DNA from: Massilia sp. UBA2604
GTDB taxonomy: Bacteria; Pseudomonadota; Gammaproteobacteria; Burkholderiales; Burkholderiaceae_D
Length of the DNA: 49,089 bases
Direction: 5' to 3'
Assembly: GCA_002339265.1 (NCBI GenBank)
Contig: DDKG01000199.1
Coordinates: 1 to 49,089 of the forward strand
Shown here: one piece after another, positions 17,641-25,975 of the stretch
How the letters are laid out: every line of letters begins with the position of its first letter
Numbering within the stretch: position 1 is the stretch's first letter
Program-made: the position numbers and the translations under genes
Notes under the pieces: generated by a model
What the model was told of the DNA's origin: nothing
The model's input: the letters and a program-made list of their open reading frames with translations, nothing else
Database searches by the model: none

Positions 17641-18315
17641 ATGAAAACCGCTGACCACCACCACAAAGACGAGCGCGTCGCCGACCGTTCGGCCTTCTGC
17701 ACCACCAGGCAGGCCGCCGAGCGGATCGGGGTATCCCACCGCACGGTGCAGATGTGGGTGGAAAACGGCAGTCTGCAGGCCTGGAAGACGGCTGGCGGCC
17801 ACCGCCGCATCACCAATGAATCGGTCGAGCGCCTGCTCGAAGGGCGCCGCAACGCCCTGGCGGGCGGGCCAGCGCCGGCCGGCGCGCCGGCGGCGCCGCC
17901 AGCCGAGCGTCCCATCGCTGCGGCCAGGCCGCCTGCCGCCGCGCGCAGCGTCCTGATCGTCGACGACGATGCCTCGCTGCTGCGCCTGTACGAGCTCGAG
18001 ATTTCGACCTGGGGCCTGGACCTTTCGGTGCGCAAGGCCGGCAACGGCATCGAGGCGCTGCTGCGCATCGGCGAAGCGCGGCCCGACGTCCTGATCAGCG
18101 ACCTGCACATGCCGGGCCTGGACGGCTTCGGCATGATCCGCACCCTGCGCGGCAACCCGGCCACCGCCAGCCTGCCTTTGGTGGTGGTGAGCGGCATGGA
18201 CAAGCCGACCGTGCTGGCCATGGGCCTGCCCGAGGACGTGGCCGTGCTCACCAAGCCAGCGCCGCTGGCCGCCCTGCGCGCAGCGGTCACCGCGCGCCTG
18301 GCCGCGATGGCCTGA
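17641..18315 (+). CDS. Second HTH-receiver response regulator (paralogue of 15226-15885)
   Basis: This 224-residue protein has the same inverted architecture as the regulator at 15226: an excisionase/MerR-type HTH at residues 20-60 (TTRQAAERIGVSHRTVQMWV, then AWKTAGGHRRI), an Ala/Pro-rich linker (about 70-102), and a receiver (SVLIVDDDASLLRLYELEIS; acceptor Asp about 154 in LISDLHMPGLDGF; Lys in LTKPAPL). The recognition helix region SHRTVQ and the wing AWKTAGGHRRI are the same in both paralogues, so they may bind related sites. The start ATG at 17641 has no ribosome site but lies at the predicted transcription start. A His-rich N-terminus (TADHHHKD) is specific to this copy. The GAF-PAS kinase 31 bases downstream is the likely partner. 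Confidence 0.9.
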   Translation: MKTADHHHKDERVADRSAFCTTRQAAERIGVSHRTVQMWVENGSLQAWKTAGGHRRITNESVERLLEGRRNALAGGPAPAGAPAAPPAERPIAAARPPAAARSVLIVDDDASLLRLYELEISTWGLDLSVRKAGNGIEALLRIGEARPDVLISDLHMPGLDGFGMIRTLRGNPATASLPLVVVSGMDKPTVLAMGLPEDVAVLTKPAPLAALRAAVTARLAAMA

Positions 18316-18346
18316 CCCGACCCCGCATTCGAACCACACGACGATA

Positions 18347-19918
18347 ATGAACGAGACACCTCAAGCCCATGTCAGCGCCCCTGCCGAAGAGGCGCGCCGC
18401 CTGCAGGTCCTGATCGACCTGGACCTGCTGGACTCCCCTCCCGATGAGCGCTTCGACCGCATCACGCGGCTGGCGGCGCGCCTGTTCGACGTGCCGACCG
18501 CCCTCGTCAGCCTGGTCGATGCCGAACGCCAGTGGTTCAAGTCGCGCGTGGGCATGGATCTGGCCGAGACCCCGCGCTCGGCGTCGTTCTGCGCCCACGC
18601 CATCCGGCAGGAAGACGTGATGGTGGTGGTCGATGCTTGCGCGGACGCGCGCTTCGCGGATAGTCCCATGGTGCGTGGCGACGCCGGCATCCGCTTCTAC
18701 GCCGGCTCGCCGATCGCCATCGGCGACGGCACGCGCATCGGCACCCTGTGCATCATCGATCGCGTGCCGCGCGAGTTCGGCGAACAGGAACGCATCCTGC
18801 TGCGCGACCTGGCCGGCATCGTCGCCAACGAGGTCGGCGCTCTCGAACTGAAGGCCGCGGCCGAGCGCGAACGGCGCAGCGCGCAGACCGTGCGCGCACT
18901 GCTCGAGCACCTGCCGGACGGCGTGCTGCTGTTCGACGCGGCCGGCATGATCCAGTCCTGCAACCCGGCCGCCGAACGCATGTTCGGAGCACCCTGCCAG
19001 GTGCTGGCCGCGCAGCCGGCCAGCACCCTGATCGGCATCCATCCGCAGCCTGTGGCCCGCCACGAAGGCACTGGCCGGCGTCCGGACGGCAGCACCTTCG
19101 CGGCCGAGGTCTCGATCGCCGAGATGGCGCTCGACGGCCAGGGCTACCTGGTGGCGACGGTGCGCGACGTCGCCTGGCACCGCGCCGAACAGGAACGGGT
19201 GCGCAGCGCCAACCAGCGCCGTCACGACTACTTCCGTACCGCCAGCCACGAGCTGCGCACGCCCATGGCCAGCATCCTCGGCTTTTCCGAACTGCTGCTC
19301 AAGCGCGAGTTCGACGCCGCCACCGGACGCGAGCTGATCGACATCATCCACCGCCAGGCCACGCGCCTGATCGGGCTGGTCAACCAGATGCTGGACCTGG
19401 CGCGCATCGATGCCGGCGGCTCGGCCCAGATGCACCCGGCGCCGCTCGACCTGGCCTCAGCGATGGACAAGGTGAAGGCCGCCATCGACGACCCGGCCCA
19501 GGCCGCGCGCATCGCGCTGCAGCCGGCGCCCGGCCTGCCGCAGGTGCAGGCCGATCCGCAGCGCGTGCAGCAGGCGCTGGCCAATATCGTGGCCAATGCG
19601 CTGGCCTATTCGGCGCCCGCCAGCCAGGTCGCGGTCGGCATCGGCGCCGGAGCGCGCGACGGCAAGCCCGGGGTCGCGGTCACGGTCAGCGACCGCGGGG
19701 TCGGCATGACCGCCGACCAGCAACGCCAGGTGTACGACGCCTTCTGGCGCGCCGGCGCCCTGCCCGACGTGCCGGGCAACGGCCTTGGCATGACCATCGT
19801 GCGCGAGATCGTCGCGGTCCACTGTGGCCAGGTGGAGATCGCGTCGAACCCGGGCGACGGCACCCAGGTGACGCTGTGGCTGCCGCAGGCCGGCGCGGTC
19901 GCCGAGGATTGCCGATGA
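18347..19918 (+). CDS. Second GAF-PAS sensor histidine kinase (paralogue of 15898-17490)
   Basis: The 523-residue soluble kinase repeats the design of the upstream one. Its GAF domain (about 20-165) contains LDLLDSPPDERFDRITR, DAERQWFKSRVGMDLAETP and SFCAHAIRQED. The PAS domain (about 182-285) contains LPDGVLLFDAAGMIQSCNPA. The phosphoacceptor His is about 301 in SHELRTPMASILGFSELL. ATPase motifs are N-box LANIVANALAYSAP, G1 DRGVGM and G2 GNGLGMTI. The sensory halves have diverged more than the H-box region, suggesting different signals but shared phosphotransfer specificity. Its stop overlaps the start of the lone receiver at 19915 (ATGA), adding a second possible phosphate acceptor besides the HTH-receiver upstream. 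Cross-talk between the two modules is likely but unproven. Confidence 0.93.
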   Translation: MNETPQAHVSAPAEEARRLQVLIDLDLLDSPPDERFDRITRLAARLFDVPTALVSLVDAERQWFKSRVGMDLAETPRSASFCAHAIRQEDVMVVVDACADARFADSPMVRGDAGIRFYAGSPIAIGDGTRIGTLCIIDRVPREFGEQERILLRDLAGIVANEVGALELKAAAERERRSAQTVRALLEHLPDGVLLFDAAGMIQSCNPAAERMFGAPCQVLAAQPASTLIGIHPQPVARHEGTGRRPDGSTFAAEVSIAEMALDGQGYLVATVRDVAWHRAEQERVRSANQRRHDYFRTASHELRTPMASILGFSELLLKREFDAATGRELIDIIHRQATRLIGLVNQMLDLARIDAGGSAQMHPAPLDLASAMDKVKAAIDDPAQAARIALQPAPGLPQVQADPQRVQQALANIVANALAYSAPASQVAVGIGAGARDGKPGVAVTVSDRGVGMTADQQRQVYDAFWRAGALPDVPGNGLGMTIVREIVAVHCGQVEIASNPGDGTQVTLWLPQAGAVAEDCR

Positions 19919-20283
19919 TGCGCCGCATCCTGGTGGTCGACGACCAGCCCGACCTGCGCCTCCTGATCCGCCTTACCCTGCGCGCGCTGGGCGAGGTGAG
20001 CCAGGCGTCCAGCGCCGACGCGGCGCTGGCGCAACTGAGCCAGTCGGTGCCCGACCTGCTGATCCTGGACGTGTGGCTGGGCGAAGGCATCAGCGGCCTG
20101 GAACTGTGCCGCAAGCTGAAGGACGCGCCGGCCACCGCCGGCATGAAGATCATGCTGCTGTCGGCCTGTGGCCAGCAGAGCGACGTGGCGGCCGGGCTGG
20201 CGGCCGGGGCAGACTACTACATGGTCAAGCCATTCAGCCCGGAAGCGCTGGTGGAAGCGGCGGCGGGGCTGCTGGACGGTTGA
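19915..20283 (+). CDS. Single-domain response regulator (CheY-like receiver)
   Basis: This 122-residue protein is a bare receiver: RRILVVDDQPDLR supplies the acidic pair, the acceptor is about Asp52 in LLILDVWLGEG, a Ser lies in MLLSACG, and the conserved Lys lies in YMVKPFSPEAL. The ATG at 19915 overlaps the kinase stop by four bases (ATGA), which implies translational coupling; a second ATG follows at 19918. With no output domain it could be a phosphate sink, a phosphorelay intermediate or a protein-binding switch for the adjoining kinase. Confidence 0.9.
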   Translation: MMRRILVVDDQPDLRLLIRLTLRALGEVSQASSADAALAQLSQSVPDLLILDVWLGEGISGLELCRKLKDAPATAGMKIMLLSACGQQSDVAAGLAAGADYYMVKPFSPEALVEAAAGLLDG

Positions 20284-20347
20284 GCCGCAGGCAGGCGCGC
20301 AGGTAAGCGTTAATATCTCGTCTCCACTCATCCTTTCGGAGACGTCC

Positions 20348-20713
20348 ATGAGCACGCAAGGCAACCACCACCAGATCGACAACATCGAATTCAACGTCGC
20401 CGACATCGCGCGCAGCAAGGCCTTCTATGGCGAGGTGTTCGGCTGGTCCTTCACCGACTACGGCCCCGGCTACACCGAATTTCGCGACGGCCGCCTGGCT
20501 GGCGGCTTCACGACCGACGGACCGGTGCGCGCGGGCGGCCCGCTGGTCATCCTGTACTCCAGTGACCTGGAAGCGACCCAACGCCGCGCGATCGACGCCG
20601 GCGCCCGCATCAGCAAGGACACCTTTTCATTTCCCGGCGGACGCCGTTTCCACTTTACCGATCTGGACGGCTACGAACTGGCCGTGTGGACGGCGGACGA
20701 CACGGAAAGCTGA
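20348..20713 (+). CDS. VOC (glyoxalase/bleomycin-resistance fold) family protein
   Basis: The 121-residue protein has the paired beta-alpha-beta-beta-beta pattern of the VOC superfamily: IDNIEFNVADIARSKAFYGEVFGWSF opens the first half, and YSSDLEATQRRAIDAGARI with FPGGRRFHFTDLDGYELAVW closes the second. Members bind metal or small ligands and include dioxygenases, isomerases and resistance proteins; substrate cannot be told here. The ATG at 20348 follows GGAG at good spacing. Its last 43 bases overlap the 3' end of the convergent histidine kinase. The monocistronic look and short length suggest a simple one-domain subunit acting as a dimer. Confidence 0.88.
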   Translation: MSTQGNHHQIDNIEFNVADIARSKAFYGEVFGWSFTDYGPGYTEFRDGRLAGGFTTDGPVRAGGPLVILYSSDLEATQRRAIDAGARISKDTFSFPGGRRFHFTDLDGYELAVWTADDTES

Positions 20714-23022
20714 TCTGGCCGCGCGCCTGGCCCCGCCATGGGCGGCAGGTCGACGTGGAAGCAGGTGCCGCCGCCCGTGCGGTCCGCGAACGACAGCTCG
20801 CCGCCATGCTCGACCATGATCTGGCGGCTGATCGCCAGTCCCAGCCCGGAGCTGCTCTTGCGGTCCGATGCCGGATCGGCCTGGGCGAAGCGCTGGAAGA
20901 TGCGCGCGTGGAATTCGGGCGGGATGCCCGGCCCGCGGTCGGCCACGCCGATGCGCAGGCCGCCATCGCCGTTGCGCGCCAGCGTGACATCGACCACGCC
21001 CTGGGGCGGCGAATACTTGAGCGCATTCGACAGCACATTCATCAGCACCTGCGTGATGCGATCGCGGTCGACCTCGGCCTGCACGCATTCCAGGCCCGCC
21101 TCGCAATGGCTGCGCAGCTCCACCTGGGCATCCTGGGCCTGGACCCGCATCGCGCGCAGCGCATCATCCACGATCGGCATGAGCGGCTGCGGCCGGGGAG
21201 CGGCCGACAGGCGGCCCGATTCGACCTTTTCCACGTCCAGCATATCGCTCACCAGCCGCACCAGGCGTTCGCAGTGGCGATGCGCGATCTCGACCAGCTC
21301 CTCGACCTCGCCGTCGACCGGCCCGGCCGCCCCGCTCTTCAGGAGCGACAGCGAGGCGCGCATCGAGGTCAGCGGCGTGCGCAGCTCGTGCGAGACGGTG
21401 GCCACCAGCTCGTTCTTCATCTCATCGACGCGCTTCCTGAGCGAGATATCGTGCAGGAAGATGCTGAAGAAGCTGCGCTCGCCGATGCCGGCGATACCGG
21501 CCGTCATCTCGATCGCGAACTCATCGCCCTGGCGCGTGCGCACGATGCGCTCGACGCGCCGGTTCAGGGCGCCGGTGTGGCCCGTGGTGCGGAACTCGAC
21601 GACGGCGCGCCGCAGCGAGTCGTGGTAGCGCTGCGGCAGCACCAGCTCGGCCAGCGGACGCCCGATCGCCTCGTGGCGGCGCCAGCCGAACATGCGCTCG
21701 GCCTGGGTGTTCCAGTCGGTGACGATGCCGTCCAGGTCCATGCCGATGAAGGCGTCGTGGGCGGTTTCGATGATGGTATTGATGTGCTGCGCGTTCTGCT
21801 GGACGATGGCGAGCGCGCTGGCCAGTTCCTGGGTGCGCTCCGACACCCGCTGTTCCAGCGTGCGGTTGAGTTCTTCCAGTTCGCGTCCACGCCGCACCAG
21901 GTCGTTCAGCAAGGTGTTGAGGGCGCTGGCCAGGCTGCGCACCTCGTCGTAGGAGCGTTCGTCGGGCACCAGCGGCGCCGCCACGCCGCGCCGGATGCGG
22001 TCGGCGTAGGCCTGCAGGTTCTTGATCGGATGGGTGATCCAGTTCGCCACAAGGGCGCCGGCGATCGAGAACAGCACCGCCAGGCCAACGCCGGTCCACA
22101 ACGCATACTGGCCGAGCTGGTGCACCGGCGCATGGGCGTTGCCCGCCTCCTGGCGCAGCAGCACGGTCCAGCCCAGGCCGGGATAGTCGGCATAGCCGCC
22201 GGTCTGGCGGTAGCCGACCAGGTATTCCTTGCCGTCGGACCAGCGCTCCAGCACATAGCCGATGCCCCGCTCGGTGCGCGCACGGCGCAGGCTGGCGGTG
22301 TCGATCGTCGTGCCCTGCAGGCCCGGCGGCCCGAGCAGGACCAGGCCCTTGGTGTCGACGATCAGGGCGTCCACCTGGCGCCCTTCCTGGATCGGTTCGA
22401 TCACCGAGCGCTCGACGTCCCGCGCCCACTGCCATGACAGATGGGCGCCCAGCACCGCACGCGGCCCGCCATCCGGCGCGCTGATCGGAAAGGCGACGTC
22501 GACGAAGCGCTGCGGCTCGCCGTTGACCGACGGCAGGAGCTTGGCCAGCAGCAGCGCCTCGTGCACGTCGCCGATGTGAATGTCCGCCAACGCATTCCTG
22601 AACCACGGCCGGGCCGCGACGTTGGCGCCCTCGAGCAGCCCGCGCGCCGCGACCTGGACCTTGCCGTCCACGGTGGCGATGCCCATCCAGCTGTAGTAGC
22701 CGTAGCTGCGATGGGCGTCGTCGAGCATGCGGCGCTGCGATTCCAGTGTCGCATTCGGTCCCAGGTCGGAGATGCGGCGCGCCAGCAGGTTGACTTCACG
22801 ATAGCGTTCGTACATGCCGCGGTCGAGCTTGTCCGCGGCTTGCTGGGCCAGCTCGCCCAGGCCGGAGCCGATGCTTTCGCGCACGTGTTCGCGCGCCTGG
22901 TTCTGGACCAGGGCGACCAGGATGATCGTGAGCACGGCGCACAGGATGGAGGTGGCGAGCGCCATATAACCGGCCAGTCCGCTGGGAAGCAGGATGCGGG
23001 GAAGATTCCGGACAATCGACAT
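20671..23022 (-). CDS. Membrane sensor histidine kinase with periplasmic dCache-like sensor, HAMP and PAS
   Basis: This 783-residue kinase has a first membrane helix (about 16-40), a long periplasmic region (about 41-300, dCache-like with YYSWMGIATVDGKVQV and PGLGWTVLLRQEAG), a second helix (about 306-328), a HAMP domain (about 329-381), a coiled coil (ELEELNRTLEQRVSERTQEL), a PAS domain (about 410-530, AHDAFIGMDLDGIVTDWN), the phosphoacceptor domain (His about 545 in SHELRTPLTSM) and an ATPase domain with N-box LMNVLSNALKYSPP, G1 DRGPGIP and G2 SSGLGLAIS. It should sense a periplasmic small molecule. No response regulator is adjacent on the same strand; the lone receiver at 19915 is the nearest candidate. 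Its 3' end overlaps the convergent VOC gene, and it is divergent from the Cys/His small gene at 23274. Confidence 0.93.
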   Translation of the reverse strand: MSIVRNLPRILLPSGLAGYMALATSILCAVLTIILVALVQNQAREHVRESIGSGLGELAQQAADKLDRGMYERYREVNLLARRISDLGPNATLESQRRMLDDAHRSYGYYSWMGIATVDGKVQVAARGLLEGANVAARPWFRNALADIHIGDVHEALLLAKLLPSVNGEPQRFVDVAFPISAPDGGPRAVLGAHLSWQWARDVERSVIEPIQEGRQVDALIVDTKGLVLLGPPGLQGTTIDTASLRRARTERGIGYVLERWSDGKEYLVGYRQTGGYADYPGLGWTVLLRQEAGNAHAPVHQLGQYALWTGVGLAVLFSIAGALVANWITHPIKNLQAYADRIRRGVAAPLVPDERSYDEVRSLASALNTLLNDLVRRGRELEELNRTLEQRVSERTQELASALAIVQQNAQHINTIIETAHDAFIGMDLDGIVTDWNTQAERMFGWRRHEAIGRPLAELVLPQRYHDSLRRAVVEFRTTGHTGALNRRVERIVRTRQGDEFAIEMTAGIAGIGERSFFSIFLHDISLRKRVDEMKNELVATVSHELRTPLTSMRASLSLLKSGAAGPVDGEVEELVEIAHRHCERLVRLVSDMLDVEKVESGRLSAAPRPQPLMPIVDDALRAMRVQAQDAQVELRSHCEAGLECVQAEVDRDRITQVLMNVLSNALKYSPPQGVVDVTLARNGDGGLRIGVADRGPGIPPEFHARIFQRFAQADPASDRKSSSGLGLAISRQIMVEHGGELSFADRTGGGTCFHVDLPPMAGPGARPDQLSVSSAVHTASS

Positions 23023-23273
23023 ACGAATCTACGGCCATTTATATCAAATATGTAGATTGCGATTTTACGTGAATAGTTGCTGTACGAGAACTGCACAGCG
23101 CGGTTGTTCAATAACGATCGTGTCCCTGCTGCCACAGCGTCGGCAGCCTGTTTTCATTCCGAATAGCAAAAAATATCAGGCCCACGAGAAAGTCTGGTTT
23201 ATACTGCAACCGCTTTTCGTCGCCCGCTTGCCAGCGACCATTTTTTACTCTTCCATTCAGGCTGATCCGGATC

Positions 23274-23594
23274 GTGCGCCGCCCGCTGTCACTATTGCTG
23301 ATGCTGTTCCTGCTGCTCACGCAGCAGGTGACGCTGACGCACGCGGTCAGCCACCTGGCGCCGGCGGCCGTCGCCGTCGCGGCGCAGGAGGTCAGCGGCG
23401 ACAGCACCGAATTCGCGGCCCACGACTGCGAGCTGTGCATTGCCGCGGCCCAGTTCGCGGCCGCGCTCCCAGCCTCCGTCCATGGGCTGCCGCCTCCCGC
23501 AGCGCCAGCCGCCGCGCCGGCCCCCGCCCTCGTCCAGGCCTGGGCCGCCGCTCCGGCGCTGGCCTTCCATTCACGCGCTCCTCCGCTCGCCTGA
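23274..23594 (+). CDS. Small exported Cys/His protein, DUF2946-like
   Basis: This 106-residue protein starts at a GTG and has a hydrophobic signal segment (RPLSLLLMLFLLLTQQVTLT). The mature part carries HAVSH, then AAHDCELCIAAAQF, a His-Asp-Cys-X2-Cys motif that fits metal binding; the rest is an Ala/Pro-rich tail. Small exported proteins with this CxxC pattern (DUF2946-type) often lie next to TonB-dependent receptors in proteobacteria. Here it precedes a TonB-dependent receptor by 284 bases on the same strand. TATACT at 23200-23205 is a possible -10 box, but no -35 box was found. No clear ribosome site precedes the GTG, so the exact start is uncertain. A periplasmic metal-carrier or sensor role is inferred. 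Confidence 0.62.
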   Translation: MRRPLSLLLMLFLLLTQQVTLTHAVSHLAPAAVAVAAQEVSGDSTEFAAHDCELCIAAAQFAAALPASVHGLPPPAAPAAAPAPALVQAWAAAPALAFHSRAPPLA

Positions 23595-23744
23595 TCCGTC
23601 GCTGCACCCGAAGCACGCGCGCTACCCTGCCGTTCCCGGCAGCGGCGCGTCCTGTCGATCCGGCCTGAATCGCCGCCCGCGCAGCCGCGCGCGCGCGACT
23701 GACGGCCACGCACCGGGCCTACGCACCATGCTCAGCATCATCCA

Positions 23745-23771
23745 CCCGCACGCCGCGAGCGGCCGTGCGGG
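23745..23771 (+). promoter_or_regulatory. Long GC-rich stem-loop in the leader of the TonB receptor gene
   Basis: CCCGCACGCCGC pairs with GCGGCCGTGCGGG around a GA loop, with a single C bulge. It lies between the Cys/His small gene and the receptor start at 23879. No T-run follows, so attenuation, an RNA-stability element or a protein site are options. The rest of the 284-base gap shows no gene. Confidence 0.4.
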
Positions 23772-23878
23772 AGTGCGCGCGCACACCTGATTCGCAACGC
23801 CGTTTGTGTTAACCCGCGGCGTTGCCTGCGTCCGCCATCCGGCCGGACGGGGCCGCCGCACGCCTCAAGGAAGTCATC

Positions 23879-25975
23879 ATGAAGAAAAACCCCGGCGCGA
23901 TGCGCCATGCCGCACTGCGCCTGTCCGCCATGTCCCTGGCCCTGGCTCCGCTGTGCGCGGCCGCCCAGGAACTGCCCCGCGTCGTCGTCAACGCCAGCCT
24001 GGACGAACCGTATGCGCCGTCGCACGCCACGGTCGGCGGCAAGACGCCGCAGCGCCTGGTCGACATCCCGCAGTCGGCCACCGTGTTCAGCGCCGAGCGC
24101 ATCCGCGACCAGAACCTGTTCACCCTGGGTGACCTGATGCAGCAGGCGCCGGGCGTGAGCGTGATGCCCTTCGACGGCGCAAATCCGGATTTCCGCGCGC
24201 GCGGGTATTCCATGGAGCTGAGCTATGACGGGATTCCCGCCAGCCAGGCCGGCAGCGGCCAGCAGGAATTCGAGCTGGCCGTCTACGAGCGGGTCGAGGT
24301 GCTGCGCGGACCATCGGGCGTGACCGCCGGGGCCGGCCAACCGGGCGGCGTGATCAACTTCGTGCGCAAGCGCGGCAGCCACGACAGGCAGCTCTCCGCC
24401 ACGCTCAGCGCCGGCTCATACGACAATCGCCGCCTCGAACTCGACGCCGGCGGCCCGCTGAACGCGGCCGGCACCGTGCGCGCCCGCGCGGTGGGCACGT
24501 TCCAGGACCGCGACTACTTCCACGACACCACCCACGACCGCAAATGGCTGGGCTACCTGGCGCTGGACGCCGACCTCGCGCGCCATACCACGCTGTCGGC
24601 CGCCTTCACGCGTCAGGTCGACGACCTCGACTCGACCACCATGGGCCTGCCCGCCTGGAGCGACGGCGCCTTTATCGACGCGCCGCGCGAGACCCATGTG
24701 TATCCGTCCTGGAACCGGATGTCGTGGGCGACCAGCCAGGCCGAGCTCGAACTGGCGCACCAGCTGACCTCCGGCTGGGCGATCCGCGCGCGCGCCGTGC
24801 GCCGCAACGTCGACAAGTTCTACAAGGACGGCTACCCGAGCACAGGAGTCGACCGCGCCACCAATACCGCCACCTACGCGCGCCGCATGGCCGGGCTGGA
24901 CTTCGAGCGCGAGGCGGCCGACCTGTTTGCCAGCGGCCCGTTCTCGCTGTTCGGCCGCCGCCACAGCCTGACGGTCGGCTACAACTTCGACAGGCGCGTC
25001 GCCGACAACCAGTCGGCGACCTATGCCGCCGTGCCGAACGTCGACATCTTCGATCCCGACAGCGTGCCGGAGCCCACCGGCGACTTCGCCCGCGGCAGCG
25101 CCAACCGCGTCACCCAGAGCGGCGCCTATGCCCAGGCAAGGATCTCGGTCAGCGATCCCTTCACCCTGGCGCTGGGTGCGCGCAGCACCAACTACCGCAA
25201 CGACAGCCGCAACATCGCCCCGACGTCGGAAACGGATTTCGTGGCCACCACCCGCGAACGCGGCGAGGTCACGCCGTCGGCGGCCCTGCTGTGGCATATC
25301 GCGCCGGAGGTGAACGCGTATGTGTCCTATGCCGACATCTTCTTCCCGCAAGCGCAGATGGACGCCCAGCGCCGCACGCTCGATCCGCGCGTGGGCAGCC
25401 AGGTGGAACTGGGCGCCAAGGGCGTGTTCATGGACGGCCGCCTGAACGCCTCGGCCGCCGTGTTCAATGCGCGCGACCGCAACCGCGCGCTGGCCACCGA
25501 CGTCATCGACGTGTATGTCCCCGCCGGCGAGGTCAAGGTGCGCGGCGTCGAGTTCGAGATCGGCGGCCGTCCGCTGCCCGAACTGAACCTGACGGCCGGC
25601 TACACCTTCCTTCGCACCGAGTATGGCGCTCATCCGACGCTCGAAGGCACGCAATGGTCGACCTTCGAACCCAAGCACAGCCTGAAGCTGTATGCGCGCT
25701 GGCAGCCGGCCTGGATGCGCGGCCTGTTCGTCGGCGGCGGCGTGACCGCCAGCAGCGCGCTGCTGGGCACCGGCGTTCCCGGCCTACGCGAACAGGGCGG
25801 CTACGCAGTCGCCAATGCCCAGCTCGGCTATGCGCTGGACCGCCGCCTGGCCGTCACGCTGGCGGTCAACAACGTGTTCGACCGCACCTACTGGGCGCGC
25901 GTGGGTGGTTTGAACACCTATAACATCTACGGCGATCCGCGCAGCGTGCTGCTGAGCGTGCGCGGGAGCTACTGA
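23879..25975 (+). CDS. TonB-dependent siderophore-type outer-membrane receptor
   Basis: The 698-residue protein has a signal peptide ending near CAAAQE and a plug domain with LVDIPQSATVFSAERIRDQ, GVSVMPFDG and VEVLRGPSGVTAGAGQPGG, the pattern of ferric-siderophore receptors of the FhuE/FcuA type. A 22-strand barrel is expected after about residue 170 and ends in VLLSVRGSY with a terminal aromatic residue. It moves a bound ligand across the outer membrane using TonB energy. The ATG at 23879 follows AAGGAAG; frame extension upstream lacks a ribosome site. Its stop overlaps the next start (TGATG), so it is coupled to two ABC-2 permeases and an ATPase, an unusual partnership. The ligand is not identifiable; iron-chelate or another metallophore is likely. 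Confidence 0.93.
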   Translation: MKKNPGAMRHAALRLSAMSLALAPLCAAAQELPRVVVNASLDEPYAPSHATVGGKTPQRLVDIPQSATVFSAERIRDQNLFTLGDLMQQAPGVSVMPFDGANPDFRARGYSMELSYDGIPASQAGSGQQEFELAVYERVEVLRGPSGVTAGAGQPGGVINFVRKRGSHDRQLSATLSAGSYDNRRLELDAGGPLNAAGTVRARAVGTFQDRDYFHDTTHDRKWLGYLALDADLARHTTLSAAFTRQVDDLDSTTMGLPAWSDGAFIDAPRETHVYPSWNRMSWATSQAELELAHQLTSGWAIRARAVRRNVDKFYKDGYPSTGVDRATNTATYARRMAGLDFEREAADLFASGPFSLFGRRHSLTVGYNFDRRVADNQSATYAAVPNVDIFDPDSVPEPTGDFARGSANRVTQSGAYAQARISVSDPFTLALGARSTNYRNDSRNIAPTSETDFVATTRERGEVTPSAALLWHIAPEVNAYVSYADIFFPQAQMDAQRRTLDPRVGSQVELGAKGVFMDGRLNASAAVFNARDRNRALATDVIDVYVPAGEVKVRGVEFEIGGRPLPELNLTAGYTFLRTEYGAHPTLEGTQWSTFEPKHSLKLYARWQPAWMRGLFVGGGVTASSALLGTGVPGLREQGGYAVANAQLGYALDRRLAVTLAVNNVFDRTYWARVGGLNTYNIYGDPRSVLLSVRGSY

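Noticed and set aside
23595..23878. A cobalamin or other riboswitch in the leader of the TonB-dependent receptor
   Set aside because: No B12-box-like or other conserved riboswitch core was recognised; only a simple GC-rich stem is visible.
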